From Myxococcales bacterium (GTDB lineage Bacteria > Myxococcota_A > Bradymonadia > UBA7976 > UBA1532): a DNA stretch of 64,000 bases. The stretch is from NCBI GenBank assembly GCA_020633555.1, contig JACKDL010000030.1:4985-68984 (forward strand), written 5' to 3'. This document shows, piece by piece, positions 42,460 through 53,746 of the stretch. Position 1 is the first letter of the stretch. Every line of letters begins with the position of its first letter. The notes beneath the pieces are model-generated. The model searched no databases, was not told the origin of the DNA, and saw nothing but the letters and a program-made list of their open reading frames with translations. Position numbers and translations under genes: made by a program.

Positions 42460-43530
42460 ATGACCAGCACGATGAAGTCCCTGAAGCGTTCCCTGTTCAC
42501 CCTGGCGGTGGTGGCCCTGGCCACGGGCTGCGACGACGGCGCCGATCCGGGCGCCAGCCCGAGCGAGGACGCCGCCGTGGCCGCCCAGGCGGACGGCGGC
42601 GCCGGGGTGGGCGGGTCCGGCGGCGCGCGCGTGCCGGACCAGGGGGCCACCGCCGACGCCGGCGGCGAAGGCGGCATGGGCGGCGAAGGCGATTTCGGCG
42701 GTGAAGGGGGCGCCGGCGGCATGGGCGGTGCCGGCGGCTTCGGCGGTGAAGGGGGTGCCGGCGGCATGGGCGGTGCCGGCGGCATGGGCGGCGAAGGTGG
42801 CGTGGGCGGCGACGGCGGGGCCGGCGGCGGCCTGGCGTTCATCGGCTGTGGCGGACCGGAAGGCGCCGCCTGCGACGAGGGTCAGTACTGCGACCTGGGG
42901 GCGCAGTGCGGGGCCGAGGGCGCGATCGGCCGCTGCGCGCCGCAGCCCGAGCAGTGTCGGGCATTGGACGCGCCGGTGTGTGGCTGCGACAGCCAGACCT
43001 ACGGCAACGCCTGCCTGGCGGCCGCGGCCGGCGCCAGCGTGCGTCATGAGGGGGCGTGCCTGATGGTGGCCGTGGGCTGTGGGGTGGACCGCCCGTGCGG
43101 CGAGGGCGAGTACTGCGACGTGGGCGCCACCTGCGGAGACGCCGGGGCGTCGGGCGCCTGCCAGCCCATGCCGGCCCAGTGTCGGGCCGTCACGGCGCCG
43201 GTGTGCGGCTGCGATGGGCGCACGTACGAAAACGCCTGCCTGGCGGCGGCTGCGGGGGTCAGCGTGGTGCGCGAGGCCGGGTGCCGCGAGGGCCCCCGGC
43301 GCTGCGGCGGCGCGGTGGATCTGCCCTGCGACGAGGGGGAGTACTGCGACTACGGCGACCAGTGCGGCGCCGACGGGATGCGCGGCGAGTGCGCCCCGCA
43401 GCCGGCCCAGTGCCGCGCGCATGACGCCCCCGTCTGCGGCTGTGACGGCCAGACCTACGATAGCCCGTGTCTGGCGGCCAGCGCCGGGGTCAGCGTCGCC
43501 GCCGACGGGGCCTGCCGGCGCCGCCGCTGA
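42460..43530 (+). CDS. Lipoprotein with Gly-rich repeats and three Kazal-like domains
   Basis: The ATG at 42460 gives 356 residues with a lipoprotein signal (V-V-A-L-A-T-G-C, Cys about 24). A Gly-rich stalk occupies 50-125 (G-G-M-G-G-A and G-G-E repeats). Three Cys-rich units follow (about 127-195, 205-275, 285-350). Each has a D-E-G-Q-Y-C-D type strand and then a Kazal-like core P-V-C-G-C-D-x-x-T-Y-x-N-x-C-x-A. Such domains usually inhibit serine proteases. In myxobacteria they occur on surface lipoproteins, perhaps protecting the cell from its own secreted proteases. The three reactive-loop sequences differ from one another. Gene and stalk resemble the lipoprotein at 4973-6469. Confidence 0.85.
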   Translation: MTSTMKSLKRSLFTLAVVALATGCDDGADPGASPSEDAAVAAQADGGAGVGGSGGARVPDQGATADAGGEGGMGGEGDFGGEGGAGGMGGAGGFGGEGGAGGMGGAGGMGGEGGVGGDGGAGGGLAFIGCGGPEGAACDEGQYCDLGAQCGAEGAIGRCAPQPEQCRALDAPVCGCDSQTYGNACLAAAAGASVRHEGACLMVAVGCGVDRPCGEGEYCDVGATCGDAGASGACQPMPAQCRAVTAPVCGCDGRTYENACLAAAAGVSVVREAGCREGPRRCGGAVDLPCDEGEYCDYGDQCGADGMRGECAPQPAQCRAHDAPVCGCDGQTYDSPCLAASAGVSVAADGACRRRR

Positions 43531-43535
43531 GCTCG

Positions 43536-43551
43536 GCGGGCGAGCGCCCGC
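43536..43551. terminator. Hairpin between convergent genes
   Basis: GCGGGCG-AG-CGCCCGC is a perfect 7-2-7 stem located between the Kazal lipoprotein stop and the stop codon of the phosphatase-like gene. There is no T-run. It would serve both transcripts. Confidence 0.45.
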
Positions 43552-44906
43552 TACCCCAGGCGGTCCAACAGCACGTCGTGCACCGCTTCGGTGGGCAGCG
43601 ACGCGGCCGACGCGCGACCCCACGAGGTGATCAGCACCGCCCCGTGGGCCAGGTCGCTGCGGTCCGCGTTGCGCGCCCCGCCCACCTTCGCCGGATCGGC
43701 GTCCACCACGTCGAAGGGCACGGCCAGCCCCAGCTTCTTCTGGATCACCCGCTTGCCCAGGTGGGCCTTGCTGCGCCCGAAGAGCTCGCACGGGTCGAAG
43801 CCCGGCTTGTCGAAGATGGCGATGCAGCGATGGAAGTCGGGCTCGGCGGCGTCCTCCAGCCAGTAGGGGTAGTGGAACCAGGCGTCGCGCTCGGCCAGGC
43901 ACACCAGCTCGCCGCTGCGGGCGTGGCCCAGGCCCGCGGCCTGGATCTCGGCGGGGCCCAGCACGGCCTTCACCCCGTCGATGTCGCCCAGCAGCCGGGC
44001 CACGGCGTCGCGGTCGGCGGGGTCGCGCACATAGACGTGGGCCACCTGGTTGTCGCAGTGGGCGAAGGCGCGGCACATGGCGGGCTCGAGGATCTCGCCG
44101 TTGTCGGCGGCGTGCACGGCGACGTAGCCCGCCCGGCGCAGGTGCTGGTTCAAGAGCACCGGCCGCGACACGGGCACGAAGCCGTAGTCCGACACCACCG
44201 CCAGGTCCACGCCCACCGCGTCGCACACGGCCTTCAGCTCGCCGATGCCCGCGTCCAGCCGCTTGAGATCCGCGAGGGCGCGGGGGTCGGCGGGCCCGAA
44301 GCGCTGGCCGTCATAGTCGGTGACCGGCGCGTAGCTCACCGTCAGGGTGGGCTGGTGATCCCGCAGCACCATCGCGGTGAGCTTCAGGATCCAGTCGCTG
44401 CTCTTCCAGCCGGCCATGGGCCCCCAGAAGAAGGGGAAGGGGAAAGCGCCCAGGGCGGCCTTCGCCTTGCCGTGCAGCTCGCCCGGTTCGGTGTAGAAGT
44501 CGAAGGTCTTCTGGCCGCTGGCCCAGTAGCTGGGCCGCTCGATGACCTTCAGGTCGGCGCTGCTGTGGGCCGCGTGGCGCCAGAACAGGCTGGCGGTGGT
44601 GGCCTGCGGGTCGCGCGCCTTCACCGCGTCGAAGATCAGCGGCGCCTCGATGAGCCCCGCCGAGCGGTTCCAGTTGAAGACCTTCCCGTGGGCCCGCTCG
44701 TACCAGCCGTTGCCCACCACGCCGTGCTCGGCCGGCGATTTCCCTGTGATCATCGAGATCTGGGCGGGGCAGGTGAGCGCCCCCAGGGGCGGCACCAGCG
44801 GGGTCAGCGCGCCCCCATCGGCCAGCGCCTTCAGGTGGGGCGTGTGCTCGCCCACCTGCGCGGGCGAGAGGGCGGCGACATCGAGCAGCAGGACACGGCG
44901 CTTCAT
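43551..44906 (-). CDS. Alkaline-phosphatase-superfamily phosphodiesterase / nucleotide pyrophosphatase-like enzyme
   Basis: The 451-residue protein starts M-K-R-R-V-L-L-L-D at 44906. The nucleophile Thr lies in A-L-T-C-P-A-Q-I-S-M-I-T-G-K (about 47), followed by E-H-G-V-V-G-N-G-W-Y. Metal ligands of this superfamily appear as D-Y-D-G-Q (about 200) and V-V-S-D-Y-G-F (about 240). There is no signal peptide, so it is cytosolic. The family cleaves phosphomonoesters, phosphodiesters or nucleotide pyrophosphates. It is divergent from the purine-type operon and shares its promoter region, so a role in processing purine nucleotides is possible but only inferred. Confidence 0.85.
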   Translation of the reverse strand: MKRRVLLLDVAALSPAQVGEHTPHLKALADGGALTPLVPPLGALTCPAQISMITGKSPAEHGVVGNGWYERAHGKVFNWNRSAGLIEAPLIFDAVKARDPQATTASLFWRHAAHSSADLKVIERPSYWASGQKTFDFYTEPGELHGKAKAALGAFPFPFFWGPMAGWKSSDWILKLTAMVLRDHQPTLTVSYAPVTDYDGQRFGPADPRALADLKRLDAGIGELKAVCDAVGVDLAVVSDYGFVPVSRPVLLNQHLRRAGYVAVHAADNGEILEPAMCRAFAHCDNQVAHVYVRDPADRDAVARLLGDIDGVKAVLGPAEIQAAGLGHARSGELVCLAERDAWFHYPYWLEDAAEPDFHRCIAIFDKPGFDPCELFGRSKAHLGKRVIQKKLGLAVPFDVVDADPAKVGGARNADRSDLAHGAVLITSWGRASAASLPTEAVHDVLLDRLG

Positions 44907-45060
44907 GGGTCGCAGCCAACCACGGGCCAGCGTCCGCGGCAACGCCGTTGGCCGGCGTAGAACTGCGGAGGGGCCGGGCGGGTCGCGCCGGCCCGGCGCA
45001 CAGGCCCACGCGCTCCCTGGCCGATGACGGTGCTCTGCTCATCCCGACCTGGAGGCCAGC
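44907..45060. promoter_or_regulatory. Divergent promoter region of the purine-type operon
   Basis: The 154 bases hold CAACG-C-CGTTG (44940-44950) and a GCCGGGC...GCCCGGC inverted pair near 44973-44997. GGAGG at 45051-45055 is the ribosome site of the molybdenum hydroxylase. The inverted repeats are candidate operator sites; no regulator gene is adjacent. Confidence 0.45.
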
Positions 45061-47709
45061 ATGGCGGGGCCCGTCGATTTCATCCTCAACGGCAAGGCGG
45101 CCGCCGTGGCCCCCGCCGAAGACGAGACCCTGCTCGAGACCCTGCGCAACCGCCTGGGGGTGACCTCGGTGAAGGACGGCTGCCAGCCCCAGGGCCAGTG
45201 CGGCTGCTGCCTGGCGCTGGTGGACGGGCGCCCCAAGGTCACCTGCGCCACCAAGACCCACAAGGTGCAGGGCAAGCAGATCACCACGCTGGACGGCATC
45301 GATCAGCGCACCCGCGAGGCGTTCTCGCAGGCCTTCGCGGCCACCAACGCCCTGCAGTGCGGCTTTTGCATCCCGGGCATCGTGGTGCGCGGCGCCAGCC
45401 TGGTGGCCAAGGATCCCGAGCCCAGCCGCGAGGCCATCGCCCAGGCCATCGACGGGCACCTCTGCCGCTGCACGGGCTACGTGAAGATCATCGACGCCAT
45501 CCAGCTCGCGGCCCACAGCCTGCGCACGGGCGAGCCCATCCCCGCGGTGGACGACGGCCGCGTGGGCGCCCGGCTCAGCCGCTGGAAGGCGGCGGCCATG
45601 ACCCTGGGTGAGCGGGCCTACGTGGACGACCTGGCGCTGCCGGGCATGCTCCACGGCGCGGTGGTGATGACCGATGACGCCCGCGCCTTGATCACCGGCA
45701 TCGACACGGCGGCGGCGGAGGCCGTGCCCGGGGTGGTGCGCGTGGCCACGGCCGCCGATGTGCCGGGCGAGCGCTGGTACGGGCTGATCTACAACGACTG
45801 GCCGGGCCTGGTGGCGGTGGGCGAGGAGACCCGCTGCGTGGGCGACGTGCTGGCGGTCGTGGTGGCCGAGGACGAGGCCACCGCCCGCGCCGCCGCGGCG
45901 AAGGTGGTGGTGCACGCCGAGCGCCGCGACCCGGTGTGCGACGTGTTCGAGGCCATGGCCCCGAGCGCGCCTCAGGTGAACCCCAAGCACCCGAACGTCA
46001 TGAAGGACGTGCGCTTCGCCCGCGGCGACGTGGACGCCGCCCTGGCCGCCAGCGCCCACGTGGTCACCGGCACCTGGCAGACCCAGCGCATCGAGCACCT
46101 GTTCCTGGAGCCCGAGTCGGCGGTGGCCGCCCCTCGCGACGATGGCAAGATCCACCTGTGGAGCCAGGGCCAGGGCGTCTTCGACGATCGGCGCCAGTGC
46201 GCGGCGTTCCTGGGGGTGCCGCAGGAGCAGATCTTCGCCGAGCTGGTGCCCAACGGCGGCGGCTTCGGCGGCAAAGAGGACATGTCGGTCCAGGCCCACG
46301 CGGTGCTCATGGCCCACCTGACGGGCCGCCCCGTGAAGATCACCCTGAACCGCGAGGAGTCCATTCGCCTGCACCCCAAGCGCCACCCGCTGACCATGAC
46401 CTATACCGTGGGCTGCGACGCCGACGGCACGCTGACGGCGCTGAAGGCCGACATCGTGGGCGACACGGGGGCGTACGCTTCGGTGGGCGGCAAGGTGCTG
46501 GAGCGCGCGGCCGGCCACGCCGGCGGCCCCTACCGCTTCCCCGCGGTGGACGTGCGCGCCCGCACCGTGATGACCAACAACCCGCCCTGCGGGGCCATGC
46601 GCGGCTTCGGCGCCAACCAGACCAACTTCGCCCTCGAGGGCGCGCTGGACCAGCTCGCGGCCAAGGTGGACCTGGACGGCTGGGCCTTCCGCTACCACAA
46701 CGCCGTCGAGGTGGGCGACGTCACCGTCACCGGCCAGGTGCTCGAGAAGTCGGTGGGCATCAAGCAGACCCTCGAGGCCGTGCAGGACGCCTTCTACGCC
46801 GCGAAGCTGCAGGACAAGGCCGTGGGCCTGGCCTGCGGCATGAAGAACAGCGGCATCGGCAACGGCGCCGTCGAGCACGGCATGGCCCGCCTGAAGGTCG
46901 AGGCCCCCGACCGGGTGACGCTGTACAACGGCTTCACCGAGATGGGGCAGGGCCTGCTCACCATCCTCACCCAGTGCGCGGTGGAGGTCACCGGGCTGCC
47001 CGCGCGGCTGTTCGACCCGCGGGTGGACAGCACCTACGCCCTGGCCTGCGGGCAGACCACCGGCTCCCGCGGCACGCTGCTGAGCGGGCGGGCGGTCACC
47101 GAGGCCGCCGAGAAGCTGAAGGCCGATCTGGACCAGGCGGGCGGCGATCTGAGCGCGCTGGTGGGCCGGGTGTACGCCGGGCACGTGATCATCGACGACA
47201 CCGTGGCCCCCGACAAGGCCACCCCCGGCAACACCAAGACCCACACGGCCTACGGCTTCGCCACCCAGCTCGTCATCCTGGACGAGCACGGCCACCTGGA
47301 GCGCTTCGTGGCGGCCCACGACGTGGGCAAGGCCCTGAACCCGGCCCTGGTGGAGGGCCAGATCGAAGGGGCCGTGCACATGGGGCTGGGCTTCGCGCTC
47401 AGCGAGGAGCTGCCCTGCGAGGACGGCATGCCCGTCACCTTCAAGCTCCGCGAGATCGGCCCCCTGCGGGCCCGCGACATGCCCCCCGTCGACGTGATCC
47501 TGGTGGAGGACCACGAGCCCGAGGGGCCCTTCGGCGCCAAGGGCGTGGGCGAGATCGGCCTGGTGCCCACCGCGGGCGCCGTGGCCAGCGCCCTGTTCGC
47601 CTACGACGGCCAGGTGCGCCACACCCTGCCCATGAAGGACTCGCCCGCGGGCCAGGCCCTGCACGTGGGCACCATCCGCTCGAAGGGCGACCGGAGCCGC
47701 TGGCGATGA
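45061..47709 (+). CDS. Molybdenum hydroxylase (xanthine dehydrogenase-like), [2Fe-2S] and Moco domains fused
   Basis: The 882-residue enzyme begins with two [2Fe-2S] domains. The plant-type one has Cys in D-G-C-Q-P-Q-G-Q-C-G-C-C (about 41-50) and T-C-A-T. The helical one has Q-C-G-F-C (about 101) and C-R-C-T-G-Y (about 137). The molybdenum part runs from about 180 to the end, with G-G-G-F-G-G-K-E, G-A-M-R-G-F-G-A-N-Q and the catalytic Glu in G-V-G-E-I-G (about 830). No FAD domain is present. The two-domain layout matches the aldehyde oxidoreductase and selenium-linked xanthine dehydrogenase groups. With SsnA/YgeW/YgeY-like neighbours, xanthine or another purine is the likely substrate. Electrons must go to an acceptor encoded elsewhere. 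Confidence 0.92.
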   Translation: MAGPVDFILNGKAAAVAPAEDETLLETLRNRLGVTSVKDGCQPQGQCGCCLALVDGRPKVTCATKTHKVQGKQITTLDGIDQRTREAFSQAFAATNALQCGFCIPGIVVRGASLVAKDPEPSREAIAQAIDGHLCRCTGYVKIIDAIQLAAHSLRTGEPIPAVDDGRVGARLSRWKAAAMTLGERAYVDDLALPGMLHGAVVMTDDARALITGIDTAAAEAVPGVVRVATAADVPGERWYGLIYNDWPGLVAVGEETRCVGDVLAVVVAEDEATARAAAAKVVVHAERRDPVCDVFEAMAPSAPQVNPKHPNVMKDVRFARGDVDAALAASAHVVTGTWQTQRIEHLFLEPESAVAAPRDDGKIHLWSQGQGVFDDRRQCAAFLGVPQEQIFAELVPNGGGFGGKEDMSVQAHAVLMAHLTGRPVKITLNREESIRLHPKRHPLTMTYTVGCDADGTLTALKADIVGDTGAYASVGGKVLERAAGHAGGPYRFPAVDVRARTVMTNNPPCGAMRGFGANQTNFALEGALDQLAAKVDLDGWAFRYHNAVEVGDVTVTGQVLEKSVGIKQTLEAVQDAFYAAKLQDKAVGLACGMKNSGIGNGAVEHGMARLKVEAPDRVTLYNGFTEMGQGLLTILTQCAVEVTGLPARLFDPRVDSTYALACGQTTGSRGTLLSGRAVTEAAEKLKADLDQAGGDLSALVGRVYAGHVIIDDTVAPDKATPGNTKTHTAYGFATQLVILDEHGHLERFVAAHDVGKALNPALVEGQIEGAVHMGLGFALSEELPCEDGMPVTFKLREIGPLRARDMPPVDVILVEDHEPEGPFGAKGVGEIGLVPTAGAVASALFAYDGQVRHTLPMKDSPAGQALHVGTIRSKGDRSRWR

Positions 47710-48919
47710 GCACCGCGCACCCCCGGGCTTCGGCCTGGCACTTGAGGGGCGCCGGCGGCGCCGAGCTGTGGATCGACGCCGACGGGTACCTCGCCGACGG
47801 GCCCGTCGCGGGCGCCGTCGCGGTGGACTGCGGCGGCGCCACCCTGGAGCCCGGCCGCGTCTGCGCCCACACCCACCTGTACAGCGGCCTGGCCAGCTTC
47901 GGCATGCCGCCCCCGGTCAAGCGCCCCGAACACTTCATCGAGATCCTGGAGCGGATCTGGTGGCGGCTCGACCGCGTCCTGGACGCGCCGGCCCTGGTGG
48001 CGGGCGCCCGCTGGGCTGTGGCCGAGGCGCTGCTGGCGGGCACCACCACCCTCATCGACCACCACGAGTCACCCAACCTCATCGCGGGGTCCCTGGATCT
48101 GCTGGCGGAAGTCTTCGACGAGCTCGGGGCCCGCGGGGCGCTCTGCTACGGCGCCACCGAGCGCAACGGTGGGCTGGCCGAGGGGCGGGCGGGGCTGGCC
48201 GAGTGCGCGCGCTTCGTGCGGGCCAACCGCCGCCCCAGGGTGCGCGGCCTGGTGGGGCTGCACGCCGCCTTCACCGTGTCCGACACCCTCATCGAGGAAG
48301 CCGCGGCGCTGGCCAGCGAGCTGGCGGTGCCGGTGCACGTGCATGTGGCCGAGGGCGTGGCCGACGTGCAGCACGCCCGCGCGCTGGGCTACCGCGGCCC
48401 CCTGGAGCGCCTGCGCACCCTGGGGGCGCTGCCGCCGGGCAGCCTGGCCATCCACGGGGTCCACCTGACCCCGCAGCAGGTGGCCTCGGCGCCGCATATC
48501 TGGTGGGTGCAGAACCCCCGCAGCAACCAGGGCAACGGCGTGGGCTACCCCCACGGCCTGGTGGGCGCCGAGGGCCGCGTGGCCCTGGGCACCGACGGCT
48601 ACCCCGCGCAGATGGACGCCGAGCTGGCCGAGCTGCGCGAGCTGGACGACGACCCCGCCGTGGGGCCCCGCCGGCTGGCGGCGGGCCGCGCCCTGATCAG
48701 CGAGCTTTTCGACGAAGACATCAGCGGGCTGACGCCCGGGGCCGTGGCCGACGTGGTCGCCCGCGATCCCGATGGCCGCGCCCGCCACGTATGGGTCGCC
48801 GGCGCCCAGGTGGTGCGCGACGGCGCGCTGCTCACCGGCGATCTGGGCGCGCTGCGCGCCGACGCCGAGGCCCAGGCGATCCGGCTCTGGGATCGCATGG
48901 CCGTCATGGAGGAGATGGA

Positions 48920-48923
<4 letters not shown>
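47706..48923 (+). CDS. SsnA-like amidohydrolase (guanine/purine deaminase superfamily)
   Basis: The ATG at 47706 overlaps the preceding stop (ATGA). The 405-residue enzyme has the metal-binding sequence of the amidohydrolase superfamily: A-H-T-H-L-Y-S-G (about 53), L-I-D-H-H-E-S-P, H-V-H-V-A-E-G (about 214), I-H-G-V-H-L and L-G-T-D-G-Y (Asp about 298). S-x-x-N-Q/G-N-G-V-G follows the His ligand. The layout equals SsnA, the putative aminohydrolase encoded in purine-degradation clusters, and resembles guanine deaminases. In this operon it should open or deaminate a purine-derived ring. No signal peptide is present. Confidence 0.88.
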
Positions 48924-50415
<1,492 letters not shown>

Positions 50416-50416
<1 letters not shown>

Positions 50417-51687
50417 TGGATCCGGGGGTGCGCCTGCGCTGCTTCGGCTGTGGGGCGGAGCCCGAGGGCCCGCACCCCTTCGCGTGCCCCAACCGCGGGC
50501 AGGGCGACGTGGATCACGTCGTGCGCCGCGAGCTGCCGGCCTTCGCCCCGCCCGACCGGCAGTTCAATCACCCCTTCCTGCGCTACCGCCACCGGCTGGC
50601 GAGCTGGCACCGCGCCCAGGCCAACGGCTGGTCCGACGAGGAGTTCGTCAACGGCGTCATGCGGCTGGATCACGCCGTGGCGGCGGTGGACGGCGCCGGC
50701 TTCCAGCCCTCGCCCGTGGTGGGGCTGGCCATGGCGGCGACCGCCCTGGGCGTGCGCGAGGTCGAGGCCCTGGTCACCGCCGACGACGTGTCGGGCAGCC
50801 ACAAGGCGCGCCATCTGTTCGGCGTCGCCCTGCACCTGATGGTGGCCGGCGGCCCCAAGCGGGAGCTGGCCATCGCGAGCTGCGGCAACGCTGCGCTGGC
50901 GGCGGCGGTGGTGGCCCGGGCGCTGGAGTGGCCGCTGCGGGTCTTCATCCCCACCGACGCCCCCGCGACGGTGGTGGCGCGGCTGCACGCGCTGCAGGCC
51001 CAGGTGCAGATCTGCGAGCGAGATCCGAAGGTTCCGGGCGATCCCACCTACCACGCCTTCCGGGCGGCGGTGGACGGCGGCGCGCTGCCCTTCTGCTGCC
51101 AGGGGCCCGACAACGGGCTCACCATCGAGGGCGGCATGACCCTGGGCTACCGCTGGGCCGAGTACTGGGCTTCGCGTGGCCAGGTGCCCGATCACCTGCT
51201 CATCCAGGTGGGGGGTGGAGCCCTGGGCAGCGCCATCGGGGCGGCCCTGCGCGAGGCCCACGCCGCCGGCTGCATCCCCCGCCTGCCGCGGATCCATGTG
51301 GTGCAGACCCACGGCGCCTTCCCCATGAAGCGGGCCCTGGAGCGCCTGGCGGGGCGGGGCTGGGGCGTGGCGGCGGCCGCCCGGCAGCGCAGCGCCTACA
51401 TGTGGCCGTGGGAGACGCCGCCCGAGAGCCTGGCCCACGGCATCCTGGACGACGAGACCTATGACTGGGTGGCCCTGGCCGAGCACGTCCTGGCCACCCA
51501 CGGGCAGGCGGTGCTGGCCGCCGAGCCCCCCCTGCGGCGGGCGCAGGCCCTGGCCAAGCTGGCCGGGGTGCAGAGCTGCGTCACCGGCGCCGCCGGCCTG
51601 GCCGGCGCCTTCTCCGCCGCCCACCTCTTTGCGCCCACGGATCACCTGGCGGTGATCCTCAGCGGGCACGACCGGAGTGATCCATGA
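50416..51687 (+). CDS. PLP-dependent enzyme with N-terminal zinc-ribbon-like segment (second of two)
   Basis: The start overlaps the preceding TGA (TGATG). The 423-residue protein opens with C-F-G-C-G...F-A-C, a zinc-ribbon as in threonine synthase. The PLP Lys lies in V-S-G-S-H-K-A-R-H-L (about 129), and A-S-C-G-N-A-A-L-A-A (about 155) is the carboxylate loop. L-I-Q-V-G-G-G-A-L-G (about 263) is the phosphate loop. It is related to threonine synthase and diaminopropionate ammonia-lyase-like enzymes. Its place in the cluster corresponds to the amino-acid ammonia-lyase step, so diaminopropionate is a reasonable candidate substrate, which is inference. Confidence 0.85.
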
Positions 51688-52634
51688 GCGATCCCCTGGT
51701 GATCGCGATGGGCGGGCACTCGCTGCTCGACCCCAAGCTGCCCCCCACGGTGGAGCATCAGTTCGAGGTCACCGCCAAGGCCATGCGGCCGGTGGCCGAG
51801 CTGGTGGCCCGCGGCGAGCACGTGGTGCTCACCCACGGCAACGGCCCCCAGGTGGGCTTCATGCAGCTCCGCGCCGAGCTGGCCGCGGGCTCGGTGCACC
51901 GGGTGCCGCTGGACAGCCTGGTGGCCGACACCCAGGGCAGCCTGGGCTACATGATCCAGCGCGCCCTGCGCCACGACCTGGTGGGCCGCGCCGAGATCGA
52001 GGTGGTGAGCGTGGTCACCGAGGTCATCGTCGACCACGACGACGCCGCCTTCACCGAGCCCACCAAACCCATCGGGCGCTTCTACCCCGAGGCCGAGGCC
52101 CGGGCCCACGCCGCCGAGTTCGGCTGGAAGATCGTCGAGGACGCCGGCCGCGGCTGGCGCCGGGTGGTGCCCTCGCCGGGGCCCGTCGAGATCGTCCAGC
52201 TCCCCACCATTCAGCGCCTGGTGGACGCCGGCGTCACGGTGGTGGCGTGCGGCGGCGGCGGCATCCCGGTGGAGCGCGACGCCGAGCAGGGCCACCTGCA
52301 GGGCCTCGAGGCGGTCATCGACAAGGACCGCACCAGCGCCCTGCTGGCGAACGGCCTGGGCGCCGAGCGGCTGGTGATCACCACCGGCGTCGACGCCGTG
52401 TACCTGGACTTCCGCACCGCCCCCAAGCGGGTGGCGCGCCTGACCGCGGCCGAGGCCGCGGCGCACCTGGCGGCCGGGCAGTTCCCCGCCGGGAGCATGG
52501 GGCCCAAGATCGAGGCGGCCCTGTGGTTCCTGGCGCGGGGCGGCCGCCAGGTCATCATCTGTCACCCCGACGACCTGCTGGCGGCCTGTGAGGGCCGCGC
52601 CGGCACCCTCCTCACGAAAGAGGCCACGCCATGA
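51684..52634 (+). CDS. Carbamate kinase (ArcC/YqeA-like)
   Basis: The 316-residue kinase (ATGA overlap) shows A-M-G-G-H-S-L at the N-terminal P-loop-like turn, L-T-H-G-N-G-P-Q-V-G (about 48), A-C-G-G-G-G-I-P-V (about 187), I-D-K-D-R-T-S-A-L-L-A (about 213) and G-S-M-G-P-K-I-E-A-A (about 269), the complete carbamate kinase signature. It uses carbamoyl phosphate to make ATP, carbon dioxide and ammonia. Next to the knotted carbamoyltransferase it would harvest energy by substrate-level phosphorylation. Confidence 0.93.
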   Translation: MSDPLVIAMGGHSLLDPKLPPTVEHQFEVTAKAMRPVAELVARGEHVVLTHGNGPQVGFMQLRAELAAGSVHRVPLDSLVADTQGSLGYMIQRALRHDLVGRAEIEVVSVVTEVIVDHDDAAFTEPTKPIGRFYPEAEARAHAAEFGWKIVEDAGRGWRRVVPSPGPVEIVQLPTIQRLVDAGVTVVACGGGGIPVERDAEQGHLQGLEAVIDKDRTSALLANGLGAERLVITTGVDAVYLDFRTAPKRVARLTAAEAAAHLAAGQFPAGSMGPKIEAALWFLARGGRQVIICHPDDLLAACEGRAGTLLTKEATP

Positions 52635-53746
52635 CTGGTGATCGCCTGGACCCCCAGGCCGTCGCGGCCCTGCTGGGTCGCAGCCTGCTGAAGACCCCCG
52701 ACTACGACGACGCCGCGCTCGACGCCCTGATCGGCGCCGCCGAGGCCTTCGCGCGCCTGGACAAGGCCGGGGTGAAGACGCCGTTCCTGCCCCACGAGCT
52801 GGCCTACGCCGTGTTCTTCGACAACAGCACCCGCACCAAGAGCGCGTGGGCGGGGGCGGCGGCGCGCCTGGGCATGCAGCCGGTCATCGTGGACGGCAGC
52901 AGCACCCAGGTGGCCCACGGCGAGACCGCCGAGGAGACGGGCGCCATGCTGGGCATGAACGCCCACGCCATGGGCATCCGCCACGACCTCATCCTGGGTG
53001 AGGGCCGGGCGTTCCTGAAGGACCTGAAGAAGGGCATCGACGACTACCTGGGCGCCACCGAGGACCCCCGCCAGGTGCCCATCGTCAACCTGCAGTGCGA
53101 CCTGGACCACCCCACCCAGTCGCTGGCCGATCTGCTCTTCCTGCGCGAGAAGTTCGGCGACGTGCGCGGCAAGAAGATCACCGTGAGCTGGGCCTACTCG
53201 CCCAGCTACGCCAAGCCCCTGAGCGTGCCCCAGGGCCTGATCATGCTGCTCAGCCGCTTCGGCGCCGATCTCACCCTGGCCCACCCCGAGGGCTACCCGC
53301 TGCTGGACGAGGCCCTGGACGTGGCCCGCACCCAGAGCGCGGCCAGCGGCGGCTCCTTCACGGTCACCCACGACATGGACGCGGCCTTCCAGGGCGCCCA
53401 CGTGGTCTACCCCAAGAGCTGGGGCCCGCTGGACATGATGTGGGAGCGGGTGCAGCACAAGGACAAGCTGGCCCAGATCGAGGCCCGGATGCTGGCGCAG
53501 AACGCCCAGCACAAGGACTGGATCTGCGACGAGCGGCGCATGGCGCTCACCGCCGACGCCCAGTACATGCACTGCCTGCCCGCCGACATCGGCGACGAGG
53601 TGGCCCACAGCGTGCTCGACCGCTTCCGGGTGGATCTGGCCCGCGAGGCCAACAAGAAGGTCTACGTCATCATGGCCATGCTCGCGACCGCCAAGGTCCC
53701 CGGGCTGGCCGAGAAGCTGAACAAGGCGCTGGAGGGCCTGAAGTGA
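52631..53746 (+). CDS. ygeW: Knotted carbamoyltransferase YgeW
   Basis: The 371-residue enzyme has the carbamoyl-phosphate site F-F-D-N-S-T-R-T-K (about 63), N-A-H-A-M-G-I-R-H-D (about 112), the D-H-P-T-Q-S-L-A-D motif (about 158) and the distal H-C-L-P-A-D-I (about 316). The length and the motif D-N-S-T-R-T match the YgeW group of aspartate/ornithine carbamoyltransferase relatives. It would run in the degradative direction, moving a carbamoyl group from a ureido compound to phosphate. The product feeds the carbamate kinase encoded upstream with a four-base overlap. Confidence 0.9.
   Translation: MTGDRLDPQAVAALLGRSLLKTPDYDDAALDALIGAAEAFARLDKAGVKTPFLPHELAYAVFFDNSTRTKSAWAGAAARLGMQPVIVDGSSTQVAHGETAEETGAMLGMNAHAMGIRHDLILGEGRAFLKDLKKGIDDYLGATEDPRQVPIVNLQCDLDHPTQSLADLLFLREKFGDVRGKKITVSWAYSPSYAKPLSVPQGLIMLLSRFGADLTLAHPEGYPLLDEALDVARTQSAASGGSFTVTHDMDAAFQGAHVVYPKSWGPLDMMWERVQHKDKLAQIEARMLAQNAQHKDWICDERRMALTADAQYMHCLPADIGDEVAHSVLDRFRVDLAREANKKVYVIMAMLATAKVPGLAEKLNKALEGLK

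Noticed and set aside
45061..47709. Selenocysteine in the molybdenum hydroxylase
   Set aside because: The frame has no internal TGA. Relatives called selenium-dependent carry a labile selenium cofactor that cannot be seen in DNA.
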